From contig JAHJKD010000006.1 of assembly GCA_018822435.1 (NCBI GenBank), positions 1-50,333 on the forward strand: DNA of 50,333 nucleotides, written 5' to 3'. The translations under genes and the position numbers were made by a program. Under the pieces are notes generated by a model. The model saw only the letters and a program-made list of their open reading frames with translations, did no database searches and had not been told where the DNA came from. Positions 1 through 9,534 of this stretch are shown here, in pieces (the stretch's first letter is position 1; every line of letters begins with the position of its first letter). The DNA comes from Patescibacteria group bacterium (GTDB lineage: Bacteria > Patescibacteriota > Patescibacteriia > UBA9570 > JAHJKD01).

Positions 1-18
1 ATTAATATTATACTATAT

Positions 19-405
19 TTAATTAAAAAGCGCTAGAATATGCGGTACAAAAATCATTAAACCAATCACAGCCGCTCCCACTGACGCAATTAAAACCATC
101 GCCGCCAGCATATCTTTGATAATCGCTACATATGTATGGATACGTGGCCTTAAAATATCAACTACTTTCTCAAAAATAGTGTTTAATAGCTCTAAAACCA
201 GCAGTAACATGATTAAACCGATCAACACAATCATTTCCCAGGCATCTAATTTTAAAACGATCATTAAAACGATCACTATTACGCTAAACGCTAAAAAAAC
301 TTTAAAATTTTGTTCAGTTTTTAAAATATACCAAAATCCCCGGCCGGCATACTTGAAACTTCGAAATAACCTTGTGATACTAAACATATAATATTTTATT
401 TTCAA
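19..405 (-). CDS. dgkA: Diacylglycerol/undecaprenol kinase (DgkA family)
   Basis: A 128-residue integral membrane kinase of the prokaryotic DgkA family. In Gram-positive-type bacteria this family phosphorylates undecaprenol or diacylglycerol to recycle lipid carriers. Family motifs are visible: ELLNTIFEKVVD (about 72-83, the E..NT...E...D metal/ATP signature) and KDMLAA (about 97-102). Three hydrophobic helices lie near residues 37-51, 57-72 and 98-120. The length matches the family. It overlaps the 3' end of ybeY by 26 bases, and the ybeY-dgkA order is conserved in many bacteria. A second Met at residue 7 (MFSITRLF) is an alternative start and would remove part of the overlap. Which lipid it uses cannot be told from the sequence. 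Confidence 0.9.
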   Translation of the reverse strand: MKIKYYMFSITRLFRSFKYAGRGFWYILKTEQNFKVFLAFSVIVIVLMIVLKLDAWEMIVLIGLIMLLLVLELLNTIFEKVVDILRPRIHTYVAIIKDMLAAMVLIASVGAAVIGLMIFVPHILALFN

Positions 406-775
406 TTTTTTTCATTTGCTTATGGGTATAGCCCATTAAATGGAGAGTTCCATGTAAAATTAATCTTTTAATCTCTTCTTTATTTGTGACCTTGAATTGC
501 CTGGCCTGGGCTCTAACTCTTTCACAACTAATTAATATCTCCCCTGTTTCAGGAGCTAGAGAAAAAGAAAGCACGTCTGTTGTCTTGTCTTTTTTTCTCC
601 ACTTCTTATTTATTTTCCGCATTTCATCGTCATCAACTATTACCAGGGAGACTTCCATGTTCTTTTTTGCCTTAAAATTTTTCGCAATGCGGGTAAAAAA
701 CGAAATTATATCTTTATTGCTGATTATCCGGCAGGATACGTTCCGTTTAATTTCCGCTTTTATTTTCATTCTCAT
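380..775 (-). CDS. ybeY: Endoribonuclease YbeY (16S rRNA maturation)
   Basis: A 131-residue YbeY-family metal-dependent endoribonuclease involved in 16S rRNA 3'-end maturation and ribosome quality control. The diagnostic zinc-binding segment is near the C terminus: HGTLHLMGYTH, matching H...H..GY.H with the three metal-binding histidines intact. The last histidine follows Thr where most relatives have Asp. The segment VVDDDEMRKINKKWRKKDKT (about 47-66) matches the conserved middle of the family. Start may be Met1 or Met3 (MKIKAEIKR). It overlaps the upstream surface-protein gene by 29 bases and dgkA by 26, so all three are probably translated from one transcript. Confidence 0.92.
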   Translation of the reverse strand: MRMKIKAEIKRNVSCRIISNKDIISFFTRIAKNFKAKKNMEVSLVIVDDDEMRKINKKWRKKDKTTDVLSFSLAPETGEILISCERVRAQARQFKVTNKEEIKRLILHGTLHLMGYTHKQMKKIENKILYV

Positions 776-1871
776 TGGTATTACTTTTCTGGCCTTTGAC
801 CGTATCCACTATTTTATGTAGAAAACTTTTATACATCATTTCAAAAGTAGTCAGAAAATTTACTTCCTTTTTTGTACCGTACTTATATGTAACTGCATAA
901 ATATAATTGTCGTTAGCAAAATAAACAGTGAATCCGTCCGCGCTCTTTACAGCGGTATCATCATTAACTTTAAAAGTTTCCAGCTGCTCTAAGGTATATT
1001 CTGGAAACTGTGATTTATACCAGGCTTCAACTGTCTGCCCGCTGGGATTATCCTGAACGATTACTTCCATAAATTCACCCGTGTCAGAAGTAAACAGGAC
1101 TTCTCTGGCGTCTTCCACATTCAAAGCTTCGGCGATCCAGGCAATTGTATAATTAATCGAATAACCAAACTCACTGTTCTCGAATAATTTAACCTTATCG
1201 GATTTTAGAATTTTGCCTGCTCCGGTCGGATTAAAACCGTTTCTGACCTCGTCCCCGTCCAAATAACCGTCCTCATCTGTATCAGGTTGATTTATTTTTG
1301 TACCATATAGTTGCTCTTCTACATCTGTTAGCCCGTCATTATCAGAATCAGTTGTACTATTTACCGAAGTCGGCCGGCTCACATTTGTATCTGAGCTTGT
1401 ATTCGTATTTTCATTCTCATTAGAATTCAGGTTGGCATTGTCGTTAGAATTCTCATTTGTATTCGTATTTTCATTCTCATTGGAATTCAGGTTGGCATTG
1501 TCGTTAGAATTAATATTAGCCGGTGCCGTATTTAAATTCGCAATCACCGGCTGATTAGTTGTGGCGGCCGGTTGTGACGGCGCTAAAACATAAGTCATCA
1601 AATAATATCCGCCTCCGCCTAAAATGGCCAACCCTACAACTATAAAAATAATAATAAGCAATATTTTCTTACTTCCTCCGCTTTTTCCTCCGCCTGATTT
1701 TTTTCCGCCAGAAGCAGATCCGCTCATATCAGATTTTCCGCCAGAAGGTGGTTTTTGCCCGGTCATATATTGGGTCGGCATAGTATACACTTCAGGGGCG
1801 GCCGGTTCTTGGGGTTGCGGGCCAGTCGGTTGATTAGGTGTGGGAGGTTGTTGAAAGCTTGGTTGGGCCAT
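747..1871 (-). CDS. Membrane-anchored surface protein with Asn-rich linker and TSP3-type calcium repeats
   Basis: A 374-residue protein of unknown exact function. In order: a Pro/Gln-rich cytoplasmic N terminus (1-45), a Gly/Ser/Lys stretch, one membrane helix (about 69-92, KILLIIIFIVVGLAILGG), an extracellular Asn/Glu/Thr-rich linker (about 100-170), two calcium-binding loops of thrombospondin type 3 kind (DSDNDGLTDVEE and DTDEDGYLDGDE, about 175-212, ending GFNP), and a C-terminal alpha/beta domain of about 140 residues followed by a polar NENENKSGN tail. There is no cleavable signal peptide; orientation N-in/C-out is inferred. It shares the TM plus TSP3 plan with the gene just upstream (1876-2484) and lies 4 bases from it, so the pair probably act together at the surface. 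Confidence 0.75.
   Translation of the reverse strand: MAQPSFQQPPTPNQPTGPQPQEPAAPEVYTMPTQYMTGQKPPSGGKSDMSGSASGGKKSGGGKSGGSKKILLIIIFIVVGLAILGGGGYYLMTYVLAPSQPAATTNQPVIANLNTAPANINSNDNANLNSNENENTNTNENSNDNANLNSNENENTNTSSDTNVSRPTSVNSTTDSDNDGLTDVEEQLYGTKINQPDTDEDGYLDGDEVRNGFNPTGAGKILKSDKVKLFENSEFGYSINYTIAWIAEALNVEDAREVLFTSDTGEFMEVIVQDNPSGQTVEAWYKSQFPEYTLEQLETFKVNDDTAVKSADGFTVYFANDNYIYAVTYKYGTKKEVNFLTTFEMMYKSFLHKIVDTVKGQKSNTNENENKSGN
1399..1511 (-). repeat. 60-base tandem repeat encoding the Asn-rich linker
   Basis: Two copies (1.9 units) of an exact 60-base period, 1399-1458 and 1459-1511, differing at one base over most of their length (tagaattc versus tggaattc). Each unit encodes a 20-residue block rich in Asn, Glu and Thr. 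The near identity points to a recent in-frame duplication that lengthens the stalk between membrane helix and calcium-binding loops. Confidence 0.9.
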
Positions 1872-1875
1872 ATTA

Positions 1876-2484
1876 TTATTTATTTATTTTATTAATTTCT
1901 TCCTCCAGATCCAGAAGCGGGCCTTTTCCCATGGGATTAAAACCATTTATGACTTCTTCTCCGTCTGAATAATTATCTTCGTCTGAATCAGGATTTAACG
2001 GGTCAGTCAGGTACACTCTAATTTCTTCCCGGTCAGTCAGGCCGTCATTATCTGAATCTGCGCTTTTAACACTGGTATTATATTGGCCTTCCTCTTCATC
2101 TGATAATCCGTCAAAATCGGTATCAACTATGACTACCCCTGTTATAACTTCTTCTCCATTTTCACCGACTTGAGTAATATCTATTACACCCACAGCTTCT
2201 TTTTCCGCCGCTCGCTCGGCACTTGGTTTATATATATTCTGGTAATAAAAAAATCCTCCCGCTCCCAGGCCGCCTATTATTATAATCACGGCTGCAATAA
2301 TTATAATTAATTTCCAGGGGAACCTTCTCTTTGGTTCTATTTCTTCAGGAACATCAAGCATCTCTTCTTGTGCCTCAACTTCTACCATTGGCGTTGGAGC
2401 AGAGAGGGAGGCTACCTTTTTTTCCGGTTTTGGTTCCGGAGTCGGAGCTGATTCAGCAAAAATGTCTTCAATTTCTTCAGGCAT
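1876..2484 (-). CDS. Membrane-anchored protein with TSP3-type calcium-binding repeats
   Basis: A 202-residue protein. The first 70 residues are acidic and Pro-rich (presumably cytoplasmic), followed by one membrane helix (about 79-103, LIIIIAAVIIIIGGLGAGGFF), a spacer, then three aspartate-rich loops of thrombospondin type 3 kind: DTDFDGLSDEEE, DSDNDGLTDREE and DSDEDNYSDGEE (about 122-185), ending GFNPMGKGP. Such loops bind calcium in known families. It resembles a shortened version of the downstream 374-residue protein without linker or C-terminal domain. It sits 5 bases after the giant adhesin gene, so co-expression is likely. Function unknown; a calcium-dependent partner or anchor of the giant protein is an inference. 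Confidence 0.75.
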   Translation of the reverse strand: MPEEIEDIFAESAPTPEPKPEKKVASLSAPTPMVEVEAQEEMLDVPEEIEPKRRFPWKLIIIIAAVIIIIGGLGAGGFFYYQNIYKPSAERAAEKEAVGVIDITQVGENGEEVITGVVIVDTDFDGLSDEEEGQYNTSVKSADSDNDGLTDREEIRVYLTDPLNPDSDEDNYSDGEEVINGFNPMGKGPLLDLEEEINKINK

Positions 2485-2489
2485 ATTGT

Positions 2490-5400
2490 TTATTCCGATA
2501 CTTCATAATTAAATCTACCACTACAGCCCTCTGGCACTTCACCAAGGCTAGAGCAAGGATCACCACTATATGTTGCCCACGGGCCGCCAGTATATTCCAG
2601 ATTGGCATACAAACCGTATCCTGCTCCACTATTGTTAGCGCGATACAAATATATATGCGAATTTTCCGGAACCATAAATAACTTATCCAGGGCATTCCAG
2701 CAAGTGGCGGCTTCATAATTATCACCATCACAGGTACCAAATTCATTAATCGGATCAACCGGAAGTCCGGTACCAAGATCATTGCCAAATTTAGCGCTCC
2801 AGGACGGCCATGCACTTGTCGTTAAGCTATTTATATACGTTCCTTTGGTTAAGGCCGGATAATTATTGCTGCCTAGACCTGAATAACGGAAATTATTTAA
2901 ATAATAACTGGTTGTGCCCAATCCATTTACCCTTTGGGTGTCTCGGGCCACATATTCCGGATTATACGAACATGATTGATTATTCGGATCATATACATTG
3001 CCAATATGATCATTGATCAACATATTATTTAATATCTCTTCATAAATTTGCGAAGTACTTGATTCACTATTTTCATTATAGGACAAGAGAAATATATTGG
3101 TGTAGCCCGGTCCATCAATATTTGATCCCGCCACATATGTTGTTGTACCAACTTTAACAGCCTTATAGCCGGCCACTTCAGTTGAAGAAGATCCTGAAAT
3201 TGGATTTTCTGCTTGCGTAGAATACCAAAGGGCGGGGTCAACACTATCAGACACAGTATTCACATTTCCATCTAAATTATTACCGAAAATTCTCATGCCA
3301 ATCACGTCAGAATTATCATTATTAGTAAATAATAATTGCCGCTGGAAATTTTCACCCACGCCGCCGCCAGTAGTTTCTACGGCATTAGTAAGGAAATCAG
3401 GTAATTCATCATCCCCTGTTCCCAGGCAATAGAGCAAGCTGAAATTATAATCGCCATTATGATAAGAGGAAATATTACCGCCTTCACATTCCAGAATAGC
3501 CACGGTCGTACTACCGTCAACTGTATCTGTATATCCTAAAGTTCCATCACCTGTAATAGTCGCTTCTATAGTATTTAATACTGGTTGTTGTTCTTCAGGT
3601 ACAGTGCCGGCTGTAATATTCTGGGAAGGCCGATCATCTTCGTAGCCTTCTGTTCCCGTAATTATACCCGCCCAAACACACCCGGTATTCTGCATCTGTT
3701 CCACTGTTTCAAATTGCGGCTCCCAATCATACGTCCAATTATATGAACCAGGCACTTCTTGAATAGCCTGACCATTAGCAGCATATACATCTGCACTAAA
3801 ATTATCTTCTTCACCAGCTTCAGTGAATAAGAAAGCATTGTCTTGTCCTACTTCTTCTTCTGTCAGGCTTGAAGCGGTAATTTGCAGATTTTCTGGCGCA
3901 CAGGCATCACCTGATGTTTCAAACCTAATATATAATCCATTATCATCATTCAAACAATTTCCAAACGAAGTATTATAATTACAATCCATTGGCAGGCCAG
4001 AGCTGGTTGACACAATGCTCGTAGCATCAAAAGGATCATCGTCTATATCTGATTCTAACATTAAATTATATGGTCCGTTCGCACCCTCCATAAGCTCATT
4101 CAAAGTTATATCCACTCTGGCTCCATTAACAGATACTCCGATGTCAACCGGATCCCCTTGTCCGTTTTCCATATGGATAGTTGAGGTATCAATGTTAGAA
4201 ATAGTTTCATCAAAAGATAAAGTTATGGCTGAATTAGGACATATGCCTGTTTCGTTGTTGTTAATTGAAGCGCTTATCAGGTTTGGCCTGTCCACGCATG
4301 TGCCAGGATCTGCTATCACGTCTACATTCGCATCAAAATTACATCCAGTATCGCCGCAACAAGTGCCGAATTGGCGGCAAAAACCTGTTGTCTCGCTTGT
4401 ACACATGCCCGGATTACCCGGATCACTACAATTATTGTCATTTTCACAATCACCGCAGGTATTACAAGAAACTGCAAAATCTAATCCATTGGAAGGACAC
4501 TCGCGATTATCAGTTGTAATCACACCCATATAAGCTTCACCGCTTTCGGCTTCATCTGGCACTTGGGCTCTGAATAAATTTTCACTGACAAAGCCATTGC
4601 CATAGTCACCAGCCGCAATTCTTTTTTGTATGCTGAATTCGGCATAACCGCCTTCATTTAAATACGTCGGCGAATTTTCCGTACAGCTAATGGCCGGATC
4701 ATCATCCACATAACACCGATATTCCAAACCAGCCACATCACATGATGTGTCTCCCAAAGGAATATCACAGGTAACTGCCTGGTCATTAGCGTCCACGTCT
4801 TCGGCCACACAGGCATCAGTGCCATTATAATTATCCATGTCTTCCGTGCATTCCTGCGTCGGAAAATCCGGATCAACATACAAAGTCATATCATAAGTAA
4901 CAGCACAATATTCATCATTGACCCCCACATCGCAATTCAAGTCAGAATTTGTCGGATGTTCGCAATAACAATACTCGTCATTGTCTGATCGGAAATTATA
5001 TCCCTGAAAATCAATCGTGGCACCATATGTTCCATAATTAGGATTAAGCGTACATAGTTCCGGATATATAATATCTTCGCAAGTATTGTCTTCTGCAAAT
5101 ATTTCTGAATTTGATGTATTTATTATTGGATTATTATTTTGGTCAACTTCACCTGTATCTCGGGTTACTAAAACCGTGGCTTCAATATCATTGTTACCAA
5201 ATATACCTAACGGTGCTCTTACAATAATTTCATGATTGTTCCAGGGATAATATCCGTCACAACCCAACTCGGCCGGAATCTGGTTGAAAGTCACTGTACC
5301 ATTGGCAGCAGACCCGAAATGGCAGCCGCGGACTGTGACAGGTTGGCCTTCAGAACCACTGCTCGGAGAAAGCTCTGTAATGACCGGCTCGCAAACATTA

Positions 5401-8400
5401 TCCACGCAATCGCCGCCGCAGCCGGACGCTTCAACGCAATCCGTCATATCAAAGCAGGTATTGCATTCTTCTTCTGCCGCGCATTGGCCGGAATCGCTGC
5501 AGCAGCCAGTGGAACAATCCAGATCGCTATTGCAAGACACGCCAAAATCAACTGAATTTGAATCCGCGCCATTAATCGTCAAAAATACGCCTTCCGCCGC
5601 CGGCAGTTGCGGGTCACTGGAAGGATTATATCCGGATATGGCGCCCAATGGCACTTCTCCTTCAAGAGCAGAAGTGGCTGACCAGGTTGTTGGCGTAGAA
5701 GATAAGCGGTTATTACTGCCATTAAAGCTGGCTGTACCAGATCCGCCAAAATTCTTGCCGTAAAAATCAATCAAATCACCTTCCTCGCCCGAATCAGGAT
5801 CAGCCAAGCACAAGCAAGGAGTAGGTGTGCCAATTATCGAAATAGTATCTTGAGTAGTATGGTCTAAACCATAATAGGAAGTAATAGTAAGAGGATGTAC
5901 TCCCACTGGAGAAGTAGTTATTTCTGCAATCACGTGTGAATTTGTCCATGTATCCACACATTGCGGATCACTTTCCAAATAACCCGTTTCTGACCCGATC
6001 GGTATTTCTAATCGGCCGTCGCCTATCGGAGCCGCATTACCAGCCTGGCAAGTAGCCTCTTCATCTGCCGGGTCTACATAACATCGGGAAAAACTCGGCA
6101 ACATGCAATATTCCGCGCCAACACTGACATAACATGACTCATCTCCTTCTGTACATGTGCAATAATCACTGCCTTCCCGGGACGGGCCAAAATAACAGCC
6201 GTTCACAGTCACGCATCCGCCTGTGCCTGCTTCCAACGGACTAAAATCGGTAATGACCGGCTTACAATGATGGCTGGCCAGATCACACGTTGATGTTTCA
6301 CAGCCGGTAACAGATTGGCAATCAGTATCATCAATACAATATCCAAAATCAACCACCACCAAGCTGTCGTCTTCAGACATGGCCGCATTATTATCATCTA
6401 ATGGTTCCGCATTCACGGTCACATTGCCGAAATTATCAGCTCCGTCGCCTTGCGTACAAACATTTACTTGAGTTGCATTTGCACCAGTTTTATTTTTATC
6501 AATATCACCGGTTTGAAATCTTAAAATATCCAAACCTTCATAGCCGACTTCATTATCTATGAACCAATGCCAGGTATCGACGCTAAGAGAAATACATTCC
6601 TCATTATAAGCCGTGCCGTTATATTCATGGTCGCAGCTGTCAATCGGATCATGATAATTGATTATCTCACTATAAGGATAAAGCACCGTATAATCAGCCG
6701 TACAATTTCCGGTATCGCGCACTTTAAAATCCCAGGAATAATCCTGCACCAGCGGCGTGCCATTATTATTAGTGGCTGTGCTAGATACAGTCACCCGGTA
6801 CCAGGTATCAGCCGTTAAATTATTGGTCGGATTAAAAGAGTATTTCTCATAATTGGTCATGGCCTGCTCGCCAATATATTCGCCTGGCAAAAAACCGGCA
6901 TTAGAAAGCGCTCCATTTAATTCTGTGTCACAATTTTCGCCTTCAGCCGTACATTGTTTAATGGAAAAAGAATTTTCCACACTGGCATCATCCATATCAT
7001 CAGTAAAAGCAAAATCGACCAAACCATTCGGACAAGCGTCATTCATATTGAATTTAGGCATGGGCAGATAAAGCAGCCCTGCTTCTACCTGACAGCCGTT
7101 GTAAAAAAACATTTCCGGCGCTGGGGTGCAGGGTATTTCAAAATCAAGGCCGTTAGAAAGAGGTTTGTCATTGGTTGATCTTACTTTTACATCATAAGTT
7201 TCCAAATCCTGATTTGGAGATTGGCTGGCTTGAACATAGTTGTAATCTAAGCCATCATTGGCGTCAAAAGCGTCCCAAGCTGTAATAGCCGGAACTTCAT
7301 ATTCATCAAAATAAATATTATTTTCATTGTCGCTTGGGCCGAAATTTTCACCATAAGCCCGGACCGCATCCAGGCCAGTATCAGAACATTCCGGCACTAA
7401 TTCGCATAAACCTGGTCCTGGCTCTTCATCAGTCAGTTCAAAAGCTGTGTAATTAGAATATTTATTGCCATTTTCCGGTTTGATCACCTGGACAGAAGAA
7501 TTTTCGGGAATACCTTCAGGCACCCTGACCACGATCTGAGTATTGTCCCAGGAGTCATCACAAGGAAATTCTGCCGGGATCCTTGAAGTGCCGCCATCCC
7601 AGACAAAATGCACTTCACCGCCTGCCTGGTCCAGGTCATCACCGAAATTTAATCCTTTAACCGTAATGAATTGCCCGACTGGACCGGCATAAGGAGAAGT
7701 TGTAGAAACGTATGGTGCCGCAATACTATATGAAGTATCACTAGTTGTTTCTCCGGTTGTGGTTTCCACTTCTATCGGACCAGTATAAGAGCCGGCCGGA
7801 GTACGGAAAATTAATTCCGTATAAGCGGCCGTCAGCATGCAGCCTTCTGATACCCAGTGGTTCGTGTCAAAACAATTCGGTCCGGCCGCGGATTTATTAT
7901 TATTAAGGTCGATATCCAAGGCTGGCGCCAAATAGCGGCCCGAGACTGTTACTTTGTCGCTATCTGCTTGCGAAGGTTGGCCATCCTGGTCAGCTGCTTC
8001 AGAATAATAACCGGGCACGTTTTCCGGAGATACAGTATTGATAACTGGGGCGCAAACCGGGTCATCACCGGTCGTAAACTGCCATGGGAAAGACCAGTCG
8101 CCTCCTCCGGGCTGAGCGGTGACTGCTGAAGTCGGGTCAATAAAATCATCGCCGCCGGCCCAGGTATCATCATGGCCTTCTGATACGTCATTATAATTGC
8201 CGTCCAAAGGGTTGCCACACATATCGCGCATCGCCCCGGAAAAATTATTATTCGGGTCGCCGGAATAAAGATCAAAGCTATATTCGGTGAATTCTGACAA
8301 TACTTCTTCACTGCCTGAAATAAAAGTATCGTCCACTTCTAAAAAGGTGACCATTCGCGCCGCCGACATGTCATATAAAGATGGGCTGAAATTAGCATTA

Positions 8401-9512
8401 TAGTCTCCTGGCGCGGCATAATCATACAACCAGATAGCTGTGCTGCGGATAGACGCCGGATCCATGGATTCATTGAACTGCACCTGGATCGGAGCGAGCA
8501 TGCAGACGTCAGTTTCACCATCAACTGGCAACATCGAGCCTTCCACATTTACTTGCGGCGGCAGTTCATCTGTTTCTGTGCCGGTTGTAAACTGCCAGGT
8601 ATATAAAGGATCAGAAGGAGACAGTGAGTATGTTACTGCCAGAACTTCGTCTTCACCAATAATGCCGTCTTCACCTGTTTGAAATTTAGCCCGATAAACT
8701 GTATTTTCTTCATAATCATCAAGCGGATAAAAAGAAAAACCATAGCCAGATTCAAAAAACTCGATCGTGCCTAAAATCTGATTGCCATAACAAGAACCAT
8801 TATCGCAATTTGAAGACCGGCACATAAAATTATCAGAACATGAATCGCCATGATAAAGGGCGTTTTGCTCTGCTCCGGCTGGATCAATATAATTTGGTAT
8901 GTATAATTCAAAATTTTCAAATTCTTGATAACCCGCATCCAGAATATCTTGCGGCGTATCCATAGATTGTTCCAGAACCGTTTCTTGCACGACCGGCAAA
9001 CTAAAAGTTGTCGCCACGATAGAGCACAATACCACGTCAGTTTCATCCGCTTGCGGATTCACATGATCAACATGGAACCGGCCCACAATATCGTTGTCCC
9101 CGTCATGCGGAACATTTGATCCTGTACCGCCTTCACCAGCGCCTGTTGCTCCGAGTAAAATATTAATAATATAAGCGGCAATAGCCCAGGCCGCTAAAAT
9201 AATCACTAAGCCAATAACACCGTTTCTTAATATATTTTTCGCTTTTTGCAATTTTTCCTCATCTCCGCTGGCCGTCATCCATGAAAAACCGCCCCACAAA
9301 ATAATGCCCACAGCTACTAATGCCAGAATACCAAGGCCCCAATTAATAATAGCCACAATGATATCCAAAGGACTAGCCGAGCCCAAAGCAATGTTCCAAT
9401 CAGTGAAAACTTGAGCTGATACGGGCTTGGCAATTAAAAAAAGAGACAACCCGACTGTCAACATTACCACAATTAATGCGACCGCATAAAAGGAGTTACC
9501 TCTTTTTTTCAT
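2490..9512 (-). CDS. Giant surface protein: TrbC/VirB2-like membrane start fused to IPT/TIG and Ig-like adhesin
   Basis: A 2340-residue protein. Residues 1-34 form a signal-like helix ending in PVSAQ. Two further membrane helices (about 51-74 and 98-120) flank a short charged loop with GDEEKLQKAKNILRNGVIG, the pattern of TrbC/VirB2-like pilin proteins. The remaining 2200 residues are hydrophilic and apparently extracellular: Big_5/SbsA-like segments (around 317, 822 and 1757), several IPT/TIG segments recognisable by SPxxG...V.G..FG (around 608, 704, 1087, 1232, 1374 and 1484), and Cys-rich blocks with CC and CxxC spacing (near 1055, 1330 and 1690). No C-terminal anchor or sorting signal is seen, so it must be tethered by its N-terminal helices. 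Likely an adhesin or cell-contact protein; ligand unknown. Gene lies 22 bases after yqeY and 5 before the next gene. Confidence 0.8.
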   Translation of the reverse strand: MKKRGNSFYAVALIVVMLTVGLSLFLIAKPVSAQVFTDWNIALGSASPLDIIVAIINWGLGILALVAVGIILWGGFSWMTASGDEEKLQKAKNILRNGVIGLVIILAAWAIAAYIINILLGATGAGEGGTGSNVPHDGDNDIVGRFHVDHVNPQADETDVVLCSIVATTFSLPVVQETVLEQSMDTPQDILDAGYQEFENFELYIPNYIDPAGAEQNALYHGDSCSDNFMCRSSNCDNGSCYGNQILGTIEFFESGYGFSFYPLDDYEENTVYRAKFQTGEDGIIGEDEVLAVTYSLSPSDPLYTWQFTTGTETDELPPQVNVEGSMLPVDGETDVCMLAPIQVQFNESMDPASIRSTAIWLYDYAAPGDYNANFSPSLYDMSAARMVTFLEVDDTFISGSEEVLSEFTEYSFDLYSGDPNNNFSGAMRDMCGNPLDGNYNDVSEGHDDTWAGGDDFIDPTSAVTAQPGGGDWSFPWQFTTGDDPVCAPVINTVSPENVPGYYSEAADQDGQPSQADSDKVTVSGRYLAPALDIDLNNNKSAAGPNCFDTNHWVSEGCMLTAAYTELIFRTPAGSYTGPIEVETTTGETTSDTSYSIAAPYVSTTSPYAGPVGQFITVKGLNFGDDLDQAGGEVHFVWDGGTSRIPAEFPCDDSWDNTQIVVRVPEGIPENSSVQVIKPENGNKYSNYTAFELTDEEPGPGLCELVPECSDTGLDAVRAYGENFGPSDNENNIYFDEYEVPAITAWDAFDANDGLDYNYVQASQSPNQDLETYDVKVRSTNDKPLSNGLDFEIPCTPAPEMFFYNGCQVEAGLLYLPMPKFNMNDACPNGLVDFAFTDDMDDASVENSFSIKQCTAEGENCDTELNGALSNAGFLPGEYIGEQAMTNYEKYSFNPTNNLTADTWYRVTVSSTATNNNGTPLVQDYSWDFKVRDTGNCTADYTVLYPYSEIINYHDPIDSCDHEYNGTAYNEECISLSVDTWHWFIDNEVGYEGLDILRFQTGDIDKNKTGANATQVNVCTQGDGADNFGNVTVNAEPLDDNNAAMSEDDSLVVVDFGYCIDDTDCQSVTGCETSTCDLASHHCKPVITDFSPLEAGTGGCVTVNGCYFGPSREGSDYCTCTEGDESCYVSVGAEYCMLPSFSRCYVDPADEEATCQAGNAAPIGDGRLEIPIGSETGYLESDPQCVDTWTNSHVIAEITTSPVGVHPLTITSYYGLDHTTQDTISIIGTPTPCLCLADPDSGEEGDLIDFYGKNFGGSGTASFNGSNNRLSSTPTTWSATSALEGEVPLGAISGYNPSSDPQLPAAEGVFLTINGADSNSVDFGVSCNSDLDCSTGCCSDSGQCAAEEECNTCFDMTDCVEASGCGGDCVDNVCEPVITELSPSSGSEGQPVTVRGCHFGSAANGTVTFNQIPAELGCDGYYPWNNHEIIVRAPLGIFGNNDIEATVLVTRDTGEVDQNNNPIINTSNSEIFAEDNTCEDIIYPELCTLNPNYGTYGATIDFQGYNFRSDNDEYCYCEHPTNSDLNCDVGVNDEYCAVTYDMTLYVDPDFPTQECTEDMDNYNGTDACVAEDVDANDQAVTCDIPLGDTSCDVAGLEYRCYVDDDPAISCTENSPTYLNEGGYAEFSIQKRIAAGDYGNGFVSENLFRAQVPDEAESGEAYMGVITTDNRECPSNGLDFAVSCNTCGDCENDNNCSDPGNPGMCTSETTGFCRQFGTCCGDTGCNFDANVDVIADPGTCVDRPNLISASINNNETGICPNSAITLSFDETISNIDTSTIHMENGQGDPVDIGVSVNGARVDITLNELMEGANGPYNLMLESDIDDDPFDATSIVSTSSGLPMDCNYNTSFGNCLNDDNGLYIRFETSGDACAPENLQITASSLTEEEVGQDNAFLFTEAGEEDNFSADVYAANGQAIQEVPGSYNWTYDWEPQFETVEQMQNTGCVWAGIITGTEGYEDDRPSQNITAGTVPEEQQPVLNTIEATITGDGTLGYTDTVDGSTTVAILECEGGNISSYHNGDYNFSLLYCLGTGDDELPDFLTNAVETTGGGVGENFQRQLLFTNNDNSDVIGMRIFGNNLDGNVNTVSDSVDPALWYSTQAENPISGSSSTEVAGYKAVKVGTTTYVAGSNIDGPGYTNIFLLSYNENSESSTSQIYEEILNNMLINDHIGNVYDPNNQSCSYNPEYVARDTQRVNGLGTTSYYLNNFRYSGLGSNNYPALTKGTYINSLTTSAWPSWSAKFGNDLGTGLPVDPINEFGTCDGDNYEAATCWNALDKLFMVPENSHIYLYRANNSGAGYGLYANLEYTGGPWATYSGDPCSSLGEVPEGCSGRFNYEVSE

Positions 9513-9534
9513 ATATTTTATGTTTTAATAAATT

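Noticed and set aside
7949-8311. Opposite-frame open frames inside the giant adhesin and LamG genes
   Set aside because: They have no recognisable domains, unusual Arg/Met/Ile-rich composition, and are fully covered by well-supported genes.
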